Notes under the pieces: generated by a model
What the model saw: only the letters and a program-made list of their open reading frames with translations
Database searches by the model: none
What the model was told of the DNA's origin: nothing
Origin: Pseudomonas mangiferae
GTDB lineage: Bacteria; Pseudomonadota; Gammaproteobacteria; Pseudomonadales; Pseudomonadaceae
Length of the DNA stretch: 64,000 nt
NCBI RefSeq assembly: GCF_007109405.1
Contig: NZ_VJOY01000005.1
Coordinates: 189,921-253,920, forward strand
Reading direction: 5' to 3'
Position numbers and translations under genes: made by a program
Shown here: piece after piece, positions 28,871 through 38,471 of the stretch
Layout of the letters: the number at the start of each line of letters is the position of its first letter
Numbering within the stretch: position 1 is the stretch's first letter

Positions 28871-30118
28871 ATGGAAGCCTTCACCCACCGCGACGGCACG
28901 CTGTTCGCGGAAGACGTGGCGCTGTCCGCGATTGCCGAGCGTTTCGGCACTCCCACCTACGTGTATTCCCGGGCTCACATCGAGGCGCAGTACCGCGCCT
29001 ACGCCGATGCCCTGCAGGGCATGCCGCACCTGATCTGCTTCGCGGTGAAGGCCAACTCCAACCTGGGCGTGCTGAACGTCCTGGCGCGCCTCGGCGCCGG
29101 CTTCGACATCGTCTCCCGGGGCGAGCTGGAGCGGGTCCTGGCGGCCGGCGGCGACCCCGCCAAGGTGGTGTTCTCCGGGGTCGGCAAGACCCGCGAGGAC
29201 ATGCGCCGCGCCCTGGAAGTGGGGGTGCACTGCTTCAACGTCGAATCCACCGACGAACTGGAGCGCCTGCAGACCGTGGCCGCCGCCTGCGGCCGGACCG
29301 CCGCGGTGTCGCTGCGGGTCAACCCGGACGTGGACGCCGGCACCCACCCGTACATCTCCACCGGCCTCAAGGAAAACAAGTTCGGCATCGACATCGACCA
29401 GGCCGAGGCGGTCTACCGTCGCGCCGCGGCCCTGCCGAACCTGCAGGTGATCGGCGTCGATTGCCACATCGGCTCCCAGCTCACCAGCCTGCCGCCTTTC
29501 CTCGACGCCCTCGACCGCCTGCTGGCCCTGGTGGACCGGCTGGCCGCCGACGGCATCCGCCTGCGCCACCTGGACCTGGGGGGCGGGCTCGGCGTGCGCT
29601 ACCGCGACGAGACGCCGCCCCTGGCCGGCGACTACATCCGCGCGGTGCGCGAGCGCATCGCCGGCCGCGACCTGGCCCTGGTGTTCGAGCCTGGCCGCTT
29701 CATCGTCGCCAATGCCGGCGTGCTGCTGACCCGGGTGGAGTACCTCAAGCACACCCCCCACAAGGACTTCGCCATCGTCGACGCGGCGATGAACGACCTG
29801 ATCCGCCCGGCGCTGTACCAGGCCTGGATGGCCGTGGACGCGGTGACGCCGCGCCCCGGCGCGACCCGTACCTACGACCTGGTGGGGCCGATCTGCGAGA
29901 CCGGCGATTTCCTCGCTAAGGGCCGCGAGCTGGCCCTGGCCGAAGGCGACCTGCTCGCGGTGCGCTCGGCCGGCGCCTACGGTTTCGTCATGAGCTCCAA
30001 CTACAACACCCGCGGCCGCGCCGCCGAGGTGCTGGTGGACGGCGCCGAGGCCATCGAGGTCCGCCGCCGGGAGCCCATCGAAGACTTGTATGCCGGCGAA
30101 AGCCTGCTACCGGCGTGA
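28871..30118 (+). CDS. lysA: Diaminopimelate decarboxylase LysA
   Basis: This 415-residue PLP enzyme converts meso-diaminopimelate to lysine. The PLP lysine is K60 in [16 protein letters not shown] and the glycine loop [11 protein letters not shown] bind PLP phosphate, and the partner-subunit cysteine is in [17 protein letters not shown] site lies before the ATG. DapF, encoded ten bases downstream, makes its substrate, so lysA and dapF form a functional operon. Confidence 0.97.
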   Translation: MEAFTHRDGTLFAEDVALSAIAERFGTPTYVYSRAHIEAQYRAYADALQGMPHLICFAVKANSNLGVLNVLARLGAGFDIVSRGELERVLAAGGDPAKVVFSGVGKTREDMRRALEVGVHCFNVESTDELERLQTVAAACGRTAAVSLRVNPDVDAGTHPYISTGLKENKFGIDIDQAEAVYRRAAALPNLQVIGVDCHIGSQLTSLPPFLDALDRLLALVDRLAADGIRLRHLDLGGGLGVRYRDETPPLAGDYIRAVRERIAGRDLALVFEPGRFIVANAGVLLTRVEYLKHTPHKDFAIVDAAMNDLIRPALYQAWMAVDAVTPRPGATRTYDLVGPICETGDFLAKGRELALAEGDLLAVRSAGAYGFVMSSNYNTRGRAAEVLVDGAEAIEVRRREPIEDLYAGESLLPA

Positions 30119-30127
30119 GGGGCGAGC

Positions 30128-30958
30128 ATGTTATTGCGCTTCACCAAGATGCACGGCCTGGGCAACGACTTCATGGTCATCGACCTGGTCAGCCAGCACG
30201 CCCACATCCAGCCCAAGCACGCCCGCCAGTGGGGCGACCGCAACACCGGGATCGGCTTCGACCAACTGCTGCTGGTGGAGGCGCCCACCAACCCCGAGGT
30301 GGATTTCCGCTACCGGATCTTCAACGCCGACGGCTCCGAGGTGGAGCAGTGCGGTAACGGCGCGCGCTGCTTCGCCCGCTTCGTGCTGGACAAGCGCCTG
30401 ACGGTGAAGAAGCGCTTCAAGGTGGAGACCCGCGGCGGCATCATCGAGCTGGACGTGCGCGCCGACGGGCAGATCCGGGTCGACATGGGCCCGCCGCGCT
30501 TCGAGCCCCAGGCCATCCCGTTCCAGGCCGAAGCCGCGGCAATTGACTACGAGGTGGACGTGGACGGTCAGGCCCTGCGCCTGTCCGCCCTGTCCATGGG
30601 CAACCCCCACGCGGTCCTGCGGGTCGACGACGTCGACGGCGCGCCGGTCCACGCGCTGGGGCCGCGCCTGGAGCATCACCCGCGCTTCCCGCAGCGGGTC
30701 AACGTCGGCTTCCTCCAGGTGCAGGACCGTCACCAGGCGCGCCTGCGGGTCTGGGAGCGCGGCGCCGGCGAGACCCGCGCCTGCGGCACCGGCGCCTGCG
30801 CCGCCGCGGTGACCGCGATCCGCCAGGGCTGGATGGCCTCGCCGGTACACCTGGAGCTGCCGGGCGGGCGGTTGACCATCGAGTGGGCAGGGGAAGACCG
30901 GCCCGTTATGATGACCGGCCCCGCCGTGCGCGTGTACGAAGGACAGGTTCGCCTATGA
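30128..30958 (+). CDS. dapF: Diaminopimelate epimerase DapF
   Basis: This 276-residue cofactor-independent epimerase interconverts LL- and meso-diaminopimelate for lysine and peptidoglycan synthesis. The two catalytic cysteines are C75 in [10 protein letters not shown] and C219 in [12 protein letters not shown]. The N-terminal [13 protein letters not shown] is diagnostic. Its stop overlaps the start of the DUF484 gene as ATGA. Confidence 0.97.
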   Translation: MLLRFTKMHGLGNDFMVIDLVSQHAHIQPKHARQWGDRNTGIGFDQLLLVEAPTNPEVDFRYRIFNADGSEVEQCGNGARCFARFVLDKRLTVKKRFKVETRGGIIELDVRADGQIRVDMGPPRFEPQAIPFQAEAAAIDYEVDVDGQALRLSALSMGNPHAVLRVDDVDGAPVHALGPRLEHHPRFPQRVNVGFLQVQDRHQARLRVWERGAGETRACGTGACAAAVTAIRQGWMASPVHLELPGGRLTIEWAGEDRPVMMTGPAVRVYEGQVRL

Positions 30959-31656
30959 CCGAGCAGCGCCAGGACCCGCTCCCGCCCCTTGAGGCCGATG
31001 CGGTCGCCGCCTACCTGCGGCAGCACCCGGAGTTCTTCGTCGACTACGATGAGCTCATTCCCGAGCTGCGCATCCCCCACCTGCCGGGGGGCGCCGTGTC
31101 CCTGGTGGAGCGCCAGGTACGCCTGCTGCGCGAGCGCAACATCGACATGCGCAACCGCCTCGCCCAGCTGATGGACGTGGCCCGGGACAACGATCGACTG
31201 TTCGACAAGACCCGCCGGCTGGTCCTGGACCTGCTGGATGCCGGCAGCCTGGAAGAGGTGGTCGGCATCGTCGAGGACAGCCTGCGCCACGCCTTTCAGG
31301 TGCCCTTCGTCGGGCTGATCCTGTTCAGCGAGCTCAACCCGGGCGTCGGCCGCTGGGTGAGCGCCGCCGAGGCCCACCAGGCCATCGGCGGCCTGCTGGC
31401 CGGCGGCAAGACCGTCTGCGGCGTGCTCCGCGCCCATGAGCTGGAGTTCCTGTTCGGCACCGACGACGCGGCACAGGTCGGCTCGGCCGCGGTGGTTTCC
31501 CTGACCCACCAGGGCCTGCACGGCGTGCTGGCCATCGGCAGCCCGGACCCGCAGCACTACAAGAGCACCCTCGGCACGCTGTTCCTCGGCTACATCGCCG
31601 AGGTCCTGGCCCGGGTCCTGCCGCGCTTCTCCGCGCCGCTGCGCTCGGTGCGGTGA
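30955..31656 (+). CDS. DUF484 (GAF-like) family protein
   Basis: This 233-residue cytoplasmic protein has the DUF484 N-terminal block ([26 protein letters not shown]), a coiled-coil [23 protein letters not shown] and a GAF-like C-terminal domain. It always travels with dapF and xerC in Pseudomonas, but its function is unknown. It overlaps both neighbours: ATGA with dapF and GTGA with xerC. Confidence 0.9.
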   Translation: MTEQRQDPLPPLEADAVAAYLRQHPEFFVDYDELIPELRIPHLPGGAVSLVERQVRLLRERNIDMRNRLAQLMDVARDNDRLFDKTRRLVLDLLDAGSLEEVVGIVEDSLRHAFQVPFVGLILFSELNPGVGRWVSAAEAHQAIGGLLAGGKTVCGVLRAHELEFLFGTDDAAQVGSAAVVSLTHQGLHGVLAIGSPDPQHYKSTLGTLFLGYIAEVLARVLPRFSAPLRSVR

Positions 31657-32585
31657 AACAGACCGGCGCCGTCTCCGTCGCCGCGTCCATGCAGGCCGAG
31701 CTGGACGCCTACCTCGACTACCTGCGCCACGAGCGCCAGGCGTCGCCCCACACCCTCGCCGGCTACCGCCGCGACCTGCACCTGCTGATGCACAAGGCCG
31801 CGGAAGCCGGGGTCGAGGGCTGGGCCGGCCTCGACAGCCATCGCCTGCGCCACCTGGTCGCGCGCCTGCACCAAGACGGCCTGTCCGGTCGCAGCCTGGC
31901 GCGTCTGCTATCGGCCACCCGCGGCCTGTACCGCTACCTGATCCGCGAGAAACGCTGCGAGCACGACCCGGCGGCCGGCCTGAGCCCGCCCAAGGGGCCG
32001 CGCCGGCTGCCGCGCGCTCTGGATGCCGACCGTGCCCAGCAGCTGCTGGACGGTGGCGTGGAGGACGACTTCATCGCCCGCCGCGACCAGGCCCTGCTGG
32101 AACTCTTCTATTCCTCCGGCCTGCGCCTGTCCGAGCTGGTGGGCCTCGACGTGGACGGGCTCGATCTGGCCGACGGGCTGGTACGGGTGCGCGGCAAGGG
32201 CGACAAGGTGCGGGTGCTGCCGGTGGGCCGCAAGGCCCGCGAAGCCCTGGAGGCCTGGCTGCCGCTGCGGGCCCTGGCGGCCGCCGACGGCGCGCTGTTC
32301 ATCGGCCGCCAGGGCAGGCGCCTGGGCCCGCGCGCGGTGCAGCTGCGGGTGCGCGAGGCGGGCGTACGGGAGCTGGGGCAGCACCTGCATCCGCACATGC
32401 TGCGGCACAGCTTCGCCAGCCACCTGCTGGAGTCCTCCCAGGACCTGCGGGCGGTGCAGGAGCTGCTGGGCCACGCCGACATCGCCACCACCCAGATCTA
32501 CACCCACCTGGACTTCCAGCACCTGGCCAAGGTCTACGACAGTGCCCACCCGCGGGCGCGACGGCGTACCGGAGACGAGACATGA
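31653..32585 (+). CDS. xerC: Site-specific tyrosine recombinase XerC
   Basis: This 310-residue recombinase works with XerD to resolve chromosome dimers at dif. The catalytic set is R158 (SGLRLSEL), K182, H248 and R251 (HPHMLRHSF), H274 (LLGHADI) and nucleophile Y283 (QIYTHLD). An N-terminal SAM-like domain covers about residues 15-105. I keep the GTG start that overlaps the DUF484 stop; an ATG at 31689 (MQAELDAY) would give a length closer to P. aeruginosa Sss and cannot be excluded. Confidence 0.95.
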   Translation: MKQTGAVSVAASMQAELDAYLDYLRHERQASPHTLAGYRRDLHLLMHKAAEAGVEGWAGLDSHRLRHLVARLHQDGLSGRSLARLLSATRGLYRYLIREKRCEHDPAAGLSPPKGPRRLPRALDADRAQQLLDGGVEDDFIARRDQALLELFYSSGLRLSELVGLDVDGLDLADGLVRVRGKGDKVRVLPVGRKAREALEAWLPLRALAAADGALFIGRQGRRLGPRAVQLRVREAGVRELGQHLHPHMLRHSFASHLLESSQDLRAVQELLGHADIATTQIYTHLDFQHLAKVYDSAHPRARRRTGDET

Positions 32586-33274
32586 GCATCCGCCTGATCA
32601 CCTTCGACCTGGACGACACCCTGTGGGACAACCGGCCCGTGATCGAGGGCGCCGAGCAGGCCATGCGCGACTGGCTGAACCAGCACGCCACGGCCCTGGC
32701 GGAGGTGCCGGTGGAGCACCTGTGGGACATCCGCGCGCGCCTGCTCACGGAACGCCCGGAGCTTCGCCACCGCCTCAGCGAGCTGCGCCGCAGTACCCTG
32801 TTCAGCGCCCTGAGCGACGTGGGCTACGGCCAGGAGGAGGCCCGCGAACTGGCCGAAGGCGCGTTCCAGGCGATGCTGGAGGCGCGCCACCGCATCACCT
32901 TCTTCACCGACACCGTACCGACCCTGGAACTGCTGGCCGGGCGCTACCGGCTCGCGGTGATCACCAACGGCAATGCCGACGTGGGCCGGCTGGGCCTGGC
33001 CGACTACTTCACCTTCGCCCTCTGCGCCGAGGAACTGGGCATCGGCAAGCCCGACCCGCAGCCGTTCCACGAGGCGCTGCGGCGCGCCGACGTGCAGGCG
33101 AACGAAGCGGTGCACGTCGGCGACCATCCCGGGGACGACATCTTCGGCGCCCAGCAGGCGGGCCTGCGGGCGATCTGGTTCAACCCGCAGAACCGCGCCT
33201 GGGACGCCGAACACCGGGCCGACGCCGAGGTGCGCAGCCTCGCCGAGCTGCCCGGGCTGCTGGAACGTTGGTGA
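32582..33274 (+). CDS. HAD-superfamily hydrolase (YigB type)
   Basis: This 230-residue HAD phosphatase has the nucleophile motif [10 protein letters not shown] near residue 8, motif [10 protein letters not shown], motif III lysine in [11 protein letters not shown] and motif [17 protein letters not shown]. YigB of E. coli dephosphorylates FMN; the same role is plausible. It starts within the xerC stop (ATGA) and ends the lysA-to-HAD operon, with a strong terminator 14 bases later. Confidence 0.93.
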   Translation: MSIRLITFDLDDTLWDNRPVIEGAEQAMRDWLNQHATALAEVPVEHLWDIRARLLTERPELRHRLSELRRSTLFSALSDVGYGQEEARELAEGAFQAMLEARHRITFFTDTVPTLELLAGRYRLAVITNGNADVGRLGLADYFTFALCAEELGIGKPDPQPFHEALRRADVQANEAVHVGDHPGDDIFGAQQAGLRAIWFNPQNRAWDAEHRADAEVRSLAELPGLLERW

Positions 33275-33287
33275 TCCGCCGGGCATG

Positions 33288-33313
33288 AAAAAGCCCGCCG
33301 GAGCGGGCTTTTT
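33288..33313. terminator. Bidirectional intrinsic terminator
   Basis: AAAAAGCCCGC-CGGA-GCGGGCTTTTT is an 11-bp perfect stem with a tetraloop, A-run on the left and T-run on the right. It ends the lysA-dapF-xerC-HAD operon on the plus strand and sutA on the minus strand. Confidence 0.92.
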
Positions 33314-33334
33314 CCAACGAGCGGGACGGATGCC

Positions 33335-33664
33335 TCAGATGGGACGGCTGCCGTATTTGCTGTCGGGCTTCTTCGGCGGGTCGGCGACCACGTTGGGCTC
33401 GACTTCCTGCACCTTGCCACCCCGGGCGAGGAATTCCTCCATCGCCCGCGCCAGCGCATCGCGCTCCTTCTGCTTGGCTTCGATGCTGGGCAGCTCTTCG
33501 GCTTCGACGGCGGCTTTCTTCTTGCCCTTGCCGGCGGCGCGCTCTTCGCCCGCTTCAGCTTCCTCTTCCCCCTCGGCGCTGTCATCGGCCGCGGCGGCCA
33601 GCTCCTCGCCGTCCTCCTCTTCAGCCGTATCCAGATCGTCCTGTTCCAGTTCTTCGTCGCTCAT
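33335..33664 (-). CDS. sutA: SutA, RNA polymerase-binding slow-growth regulator
   Basis: This 109-residue protein is mostly disordered. An acidic N-terminus (many Glu/Asp in residues 1-50), a short basic GKGKKK stretch, a helix over SIEAKQKERDALARAMEEFLARGG and the invariant tail EPNVVADPPKKPDSKYGSRPI match SutA of P. aeruginosa. SutA binds RNA polymerase and raises housekeeping and ribosomal transcription during slow growth. The start is preceded by GAGGT. Confidence 0.93.
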   Translation of the reverse strand: MSDEELEQDDLDTAEEEDGEELAAAADDSAEGEEEAEAGEERAAGKGKKKAAVEAEELPSIEAKQKERDALARAMEEFLARGGKVQEVEPNVVADPPKKPDSKYGSRPI

Positions 33665-33736
33665 TGTTCTACCTCATGGGTTCAGCATCAGCAGTGGGGT
33701 CATACGCTCCGTCCGCGCAGGCGTCCGGAAAGAAAC

Positions 33737-34162
33737 TCAGCGGGTCTCGCCGTGCAGGGTGGCCAGCACCTGGCGGGCGCCGCCGTGGTCGCGGTGCTCG
33801 CCCAGGTACAGGCCCTGCCAGGTGCCCAGCGCCAGCGCCCCCTCGGTTATCGGCAGCGTCAGCTGGCAGCCCAGCAGGCTCGCCTTGAAATGCGCCGGCA
33901 GGTCGTCGGGGCCTTCGTAGTCGTGCTCGTAGCCGGCTTCGCCGCGAGGCGCCAGGCGCTCGAAGAACCGCTCGAAGTCGCGGCGAACCGCGGGGTCGGC
34001 GTTCTCGTTGACGGTCAGCGAGGCGGAGGTGTGCCGCAGCCACAGATGCAACAGACCGACACGGTATTCGCGCAGTTCCGGCAACCCGGCGAGCACTTCA
34101 TCGGTGATCAGGTGGAACCCGCGCGGGCGTGCCCGCAGGGTGATCGAACGTTGCCGCCACAT
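33737..34162 (-). CDS. YjbQ (UPF0047) family protein
   Basis: This 141-residue protein shows the YjbQ signature [27 protein letters not shown] and [21 protein letters not shown], then [17 protein letters not shown]. Conserved His and Asp residues are compatible with the thiamine phosphate synthase side activity reported for the family. The real role is unknown. The start is taken at MWRQRSI by family length. Confidence 0.9.
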   Translation of the reverse strand: MWRQRSITLRARPRGFHLITDEVLAGLPELREYRVGLLHLWLRHTSASLTVNENADPAVRRDFERFFERLAPRGEAGYEHDYEGPDDLPAHFKASLLGCQLTLPITEGALALGTWQGLYLGEHRDHGGARQVLATLHGETR

Positions 34163-34268
34163 GGCCGTTTCCCGCCTCGATTCCGCTTCGGCGCGCATTC
34201 TAGCGCGGCGACGGAAAAAGCAAAGCGGCGCGGAAAAACCCGCTGTGACGGGCATCCCGCCGAGACGC

Positions 34269-34294
34269 GAACGCCCGGGAAAACCCGGGCGTTC
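34269..34294 (-). terminator. Terminator of glnK-amtB
   Basis: GAACGCCCGGG-AAAA-CCCGGGCGTTC is an 11-bp perfect hairpin with an AAAA loop, located just past the amtB stop on the minus strand. Flanking T residues are few, so efficiency is uncertain. Confidence 0.6.
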
Positions 34295-34310
34295 GGTGAC
34301 GCAATCGCGG

Positions 34311-35636
34311 TTACAGGTTGTAGCCGCGCTCGTTGTGCTGCGCCAGGTCGAGGCCGACGGTTTCCTCTTCCTCGGTCACCCGCAGGCCCATCACCAGGTC
34401 GAGCACCTTGAGGATCACGAAGGACACCACGGCGGTGTAGATCACCGTCAGGCCGACGCCCTTGAACTGGATCGCCACCTGGGCAGCGATGTCCTCGACG
34501 GTGCCGAAGCCACCCAGGGCCGGCGCGGCGAACACACCGGTGAGCAGCGCGCCGATGATCCCGCCGATGCCGTGCACGCCGAAGGCGTCCAGGGAGTCGT
34601 CGTAGCCCAGCTTGCGCTTGAGGCTGGTGGCGGCGAAGAAGCACAGCACGCCGGCGGCGATGCCGATGATCAGTGCACCCATGGGGCCGACGGTGCCGGC
34701 GGCGGGGGTGATGGCCACCAGGCCGGCCACCACGCCGGAGGCGATGCCCAGGGCGCTCGGCTTACCGTGGGCGATCCACTCGGCGAACATCCAGCCCATG
34801 GCCGCGGCGGCGGTGGCGATCTGGGTGGTCAGCATGGCCATCCCGGCGGTGCCGTTGGCGGCGGCCGCGGAGCCGGCGTTGAAGCCGAACCAGCCGACCC
34901 AGAGCATCGCAGCGCCCACCAGGGTGTAGCCGAGGTTGTGGGGTGCCATGGGGGTGGTCGGGTAGCCCTTGCGCTTGCCCAGCACCAGCGCCGCCACCAG
35001 GCCGGCCACACCGGCGTTGATGTGCACCACGGTGCCGCCGGCGAAGTCCAGCACGCCCCAGTCCCACATCAGGCCGCCGTCGCCGCTCCAGACCATGTGG
35101 GCGATGGGCGCGTAGACCAGGGTGAACCACAGGCCGGAGAAGATCAGCATGGCGGAGAACTTCATGCGTTCGGCGAACGCACCGACGATCAGGGCCGGGG
35201 TGATGATGGCGAAGGTCATCTGGAAGGTGATGAACACGCTTTCCGGGAACAGCGCGGTGGCCGAGGTCAGGCCGTCGTGGCTGAGGCCCTGGAGGAAGGC
35301 CCGGGACAGGCCGCCGACGAAGGAATGCAGGTTGGTGACGCCCTTCTCCATGCCGGAGACATCGAAGGCCAGGCTGTAGCCGTAGATCACCCAGAGCAGG
35401 CTGATCAGGCCGGTGATGGCGAAGCACTGCATCATCACCGAGAGAATGTTCTTGGAACGCACCATGCCGCCGTAGAACAGCGCCAGGCCGGGGATCGTCA
35501 TGAACAGCACCAGCGCGGTGGAGACCAGCATCCACGCGGTGTCACCGGAATTGAGCACAGCCTCGTCCGCCATGGCCAGGCCAGGGGTTGCGAGGGACAA
35601 AAGGGCGCCTAGCCCTGCGAAACGACGCAGAGTCAT
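34311..35636 (-). CDS. amtB: Ammonium transporter AmtB
   Basis: This 441-residue inner-membrane channel has a cleavable signal peptide (ending near LAMADEA) and eleven membrane segments. It conducts ammonium under nitrogen limitation. Family hallmarks are [28 protein letters not shown] with the first pore histidine, and [18 protein letters not shown] with the second. AGGAG precedes the start. It is cotranscribed with glnK, whose product plugs the channel when not uridylylated. Confidence 0.97.
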   Translation of the reverse strand: MTLRRFAGLGALLSLATPGLAMADEAVLNSGDTAWMLVSTALVLFMTIPGLALFYGGMVRSKNILSVMMQCFAITGLISLLWVIYGYSLAFDVSGMEKGVTNLHSFVGGLSRAFLQGLSHDGLTSATALFPESVFITFQMTFAIITPALIVGAFAERMKFSAMLIFSGLWFTLVYAPIAHMVWSGDGGLMWDWGVLDFAGGTVVHINAGVAGLVAALVLGKRKGYPTTPMAPHNLGYTLVGAAMLWVGWFGFNAGSAAAANGTAGMAMLTTQIATAAAAMGWMFAEWIAHGKPSALGIASGVVAGLVAITPAAGTVGPMGALIIGIAAGVLCFFAATSLKRKLGYDDSLDAFGVHGIGGIIGALLTGVFAAPALGGFGTVEDIAAQVAIQFKGVGLTVIYTAVVSFVILKVLDLVMGLRVTEEEETVGLDLAQHNERGYNL

Positions 35637-35674
35637 GTGTTTTTCTCCTGGGGCTTTAGGGGGGTGTCTGAGGC

Positions 35675-36070
<396 letters not shown>

Positions 36071-36207
36071 CTAAGCGCAGTGTCTGGCTTTTGTAATGCG
36101 CCGGCCGCCCGCGCAGGGTGCGGCGCCAACTGCCCGCCCGCGGCGAAGCGCTCCCCCGCCTCGCACGCCACACCGGAACCGCATCGGTGCAGGCTTCACT
36201 GGGTGGT

Positions 36208-36225
36208 TAGCAGAAAGCTTGCCAG
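36208..36225 (-). promoter_or_regulatory. Sigma-54 promoter of glnK-amtB
   Basis: On the minus strand CTGGCAAGCTTTCTGCT has GG and GC exactly ten bases apart, the invariant -24/-12 spacing of RpoN promoters. The -24 TGGCA matches well; the -12 element (CTGC) is slightly off the TTGC consensus. The predicted leader to glnK is about 185 bases. No better GG-N10-GC element is visible between here and the gene. Confidence 0.55.
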
Positions 36226-36297
36226 CTCGGGGAAAGCTAGGCTTTTCAGGGAGATAGGCACGAGGCTTGGCGTTCGGTACGAGGCTTCGATGGGCCG

Positions 36298-36316
36298 GCG
36301 CACAACTCTGGTGCGC
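36298..36316. promoter_or_regulatory. NtrC-binding palindrome
   Basis: GCGCAC-AACTCTG-GTGCGC contains the NtrC core GCAC-N7-GTGC. It lies roughly 75-90 bases upstream of the -24 element of the glnK promoter, the usual enhancer distance. Together they indicate nitrogen-limitation control of glnK-amtB. Confidence 0.6.
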
Positions 36317-36419
36317 GGCAGCGCCTCGTCAGGCGCGAAAAGCGTGCAGCGGCCCGGCGGTCGGCAGCCGGCATGGCCGTGCTAGACTCGCCTCCGACCT
36401 GTTGCCGGAATGACCCCTC

Positions 36420-36674
36420 ATGCTGCCGCCCAAAGCCTTCCTCGACGCCCTTTCCAGCCAGGCATCGCGCCTGTTCGACGGCGAGCGCCCGCTGCCGCGC
36501 CCGGAGCTGGAGCGCCAGCTCAAGGCCCTGCTGCAGAGCGGCTTCAGCAAGCTGGACCTGGTCAGCCGTGAGGAATTCGATGGCCAGATGGCCGTCCTGG
36601 CCCGAACCCGTGCCCGTCTGGAGGCGCTGGAAGCCAAGGTCGCCGCACTGGAAGCCACGCCCCCGGCGAGCTGA
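36420..36674 (+). CDS. ubiK: Ubiquinone biosynthesis accessory factor UbiK
   Basis: This 84-residue protein of the UbiK/YqiC family has an N-terminal amphipathic helix (MLPPKAFLDALSSQASRLF), a helix with LERQLKALLQSGFSKLDLVSREEFD-type text and a coiled-coil end (LARTRARLEALEAKVAALE). UbiK is an accessory factor of the aerobic UbiJ-centred ubiquinone complex. A TAGACT-like -10 element lies near 36382. It is divergent from glnK; in P. aeruginosa the next gene is comM, but here a LasA-like gene intervenes. Confidence 0.92.
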   Translation: MLPPKAFLDALSSQASRLFDGERPLPRPELERQLKALLQSGFSKLDLVSREEFDGQMAVLARTRARLEALEAKVAALEATPPAS

Positions 36675-36728
36675 TCCCGCCTCTTCTCTTTCTGTCTCCC
36701 CCGCTTGGCCGACGACCGGCATCCCTCT

Positions 36729-36748
36729 GTGCCATCTTGTGATGGCAC
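36729..36748. promoter_or_regulatory. Perfect palindrome upstream of the LasA-like gene
   Basis: GTGCCATC-TTGT-GATGGCAC is a perfect 8-bp inverted repeat about 170 bases before the LasA-like start, followed at once by a further GTGCCAT half-site. It may be an operator or the ubiK terminator. It has no T-run. It does not match the P. aeruginosa las box. Confidence 0.35.
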
Positions 36749-36919
36749 GCCCGTGCCATTTGACTAAACTTGACCGGGCTGTCAGGGACGACAGTCGCGC
36801 CGGCCGGGCCTGAAACCCGCCCGGGCTCCTTCCGCTCGTCTCCTGATCGCATAACCCCCCAGCCGGCTGTCCTGCCCGTGCAGAGCGACTGCTTGCCCGA
36901 TCTCAGCGAGGAGTTAGCG

Positions 36920-38353
36920 ATGAAATCCCTATACGGAGCCCTACTGATTGCCACCGTCGCCCTGAGCGCCGCCGCCCCGGTCCAGGCCGGTGCGCAGGCC
37001 ACGCCCGAACCGGCGCTGCTGTATTCCTACGCGGAAATGCGCAGCTTCGACCTGCCGGCCTACTTGGCCAGGCGTGCGCCCCAGCTGCTGCCCCATGCCG
37101 AGGCGATCAGCCACTGGGCTGGCTACAGCAGCATCAGCCCGAAGGTGCTGCTGACCCTGATGGAGATGCACAGCGCTGCCCTCAGCCGGCCCACCCCTTA
37201 CGCCCTCGCCCACCCCTTCGGCCCCCTGAGCCAGGCGCCGGACGTTGCCGCCCAGGTGGAGGAGATCGCCAACCGCCTGGCCACCGCCTACTACGCGCAA
37301 CTGGATGCGCCGGCCGCCGAACGCGGCCTCGCCGCCACGCCCCATGCCCTGGCCGAGGTGCTGCCGCCGGCCACCGACGATGCCGCCTTCGCCGCCACCT
37401 ACGCCCGACTGTTCGGCCAACAGCCGCCGCGCCTGAATCAGAAGCGCCTGGCTGACTACCGCATCCAGGACGTACCACCCGCCACCCTGCTGCAGCTGCC
37501 GTTCCCGGTAGGCCAGGCCTGGGGCTTCGGCGGCGCCCACACCAACACCGGCAGCGGCCGTTTCCCGCTGTCCTCCATGGACTTCCACGACGGCGGCTAC
37601 TGGGGCTCCGACACCTCCAACAAATGGGTAGTGTCCGCCGCCGACGGGCGCGCCATCCGCCATTCCTCGTGTTCGGTGGAAGTGGTGCATGCCAGCGGCT
37701 GGTCCACCACCTACTACCACCTGTCCAACGTGCAGATCCAGACCAACCAGACCGTGCGCAAGAACCAGCGCCTGGCCAACTACGCCAACAACATCAACCA
37801 GGCGCTGTGCAACGGCGGCCACTCCACCGGCCCGCACCAGCACTTCAGCCTCAAGCGCAACGGCGCCTACCAGCACCTGAACGGCGTGCAGCTCTCCGGC
37901 TACCAGATCCGTACCGGACGCGACAGCTACGACACCGACTGCAGCTATTTCTGGCTGAGCCGCAACGGCCAGCGTTACTGCGTCGGCTATCGCCTCAACA
38001 ACCCTGGCGTCAGCGGTCGCGCCACCGCCGTGGACGGCGTGTCGCGCAGCGAGGCACCCAGCGCGCGCCTGTCCTGGCGGGCGGACATCACCAGCGATTA
38101 CCGCGCGGTGCTGTCCCGCGGGGCGATGACCCTGAACATGGGGTTCTCCGCCGATGACGACGAAGGGGCACCGGCGAGCCGCGGCACTCCCGGCCTCGAC
38201 GACGGGCGCTGCCAGCCCTTCGACGCCAGCCGCCGCGAACTCTGCCGCTACGTGCGCCCGGCCCTCGGCCAGCCCGCCGCGGAGGAGGCCTTCGCCGTGA
38301 CCGACGCCGAGGTCCGCGACGGGCCGCACCCGCAGCCGCGGGTCGCCTTCTGA
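36920..38353 (+). CDS. LasA-like secreted M23 metallopeptidase with C-terminal extension
   Basis: This 477-residue secreted peptidase has a signal peptide (1-26), an N-terminal propeptide to about residue 190 and a LasA (staphylolysin) catalytic domain. The zinc ligands are H207 (GGAHTNTGSG), D221 (SSMDFHD) and H308 (GPHQHFS); H267 and H306 fit the catalytic histidines. LasA cleaves glycine-rich bonds in elastin and staphylococcal peptidoglycan. After the normal LasA end (near NPGVSG, 361-366) there are about 110 extra residues with two cysteines. GAGGAG precedes the ATG. Confidence 0.9.
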   Translation: MKSLYGALLIATVALSAAAPVQAGAQATPEPALLYSYAEMRSFDLPAYLARRAPQLLPHAEAISHWAGYSSISPKVLLTLMEMHSAALSRPTPYALAHPFGPLSQAPDVAAQVEEIANRLATAYYAQLDAPAAERGLAATPHALAEVLPPATDDAAFAATYARLFGQQPPRLNQKRLADYRIQDVPPATLLQLPFPVGQAWGFGGAHTNTGSGRFPLSSMDFHDGGYWGSDTSNKWVVSAADGRAIRHSSCSVEVVHASGWSTTYYHLSNVQIQTNQTVRKNQRLANYANNINQALCNGGHSTGPHQHFSLKRNGAYQHLNGVQLSGYQIRTGRDSYDTDCSYFWLSRNGQRYCVGYRLNNPGVSGRATAVDGVSRSEAPSARLSWRADITSDYRAVLSRGAMTLNMGFSADDDEGAPASRGTPGLDDGRCQPFDASRRELCRYVRPALGQPAAEEAFAVTDAEVRDGPHPQPRVAF

Positions 38354-38359
38354 CGCCCC

Positions 38360-38383
38360 GGACCGGCCCCGCAGGGCCGGTCC
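38360..38383 (+). terminator. Stem-loop after the LasA-like gene
   Basis: GGACCGGCCC-CGCA-GGGCCGGTCC is a perfect 10-bp stem with a tetraloop, seven bases past the stop codon. No T-run follows, but the position and stability suggest it ends or stabilises the message before comM. Confidence 0.5.
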
Positions 38384-38471
38384 CGCCGCTGGACGACGGC
38401 TCACGGCGCTCCTAGACTGCCACGCGCACGCCACACGACTCGGCCACGCGCCGCACGATCAAGGAGCGATC

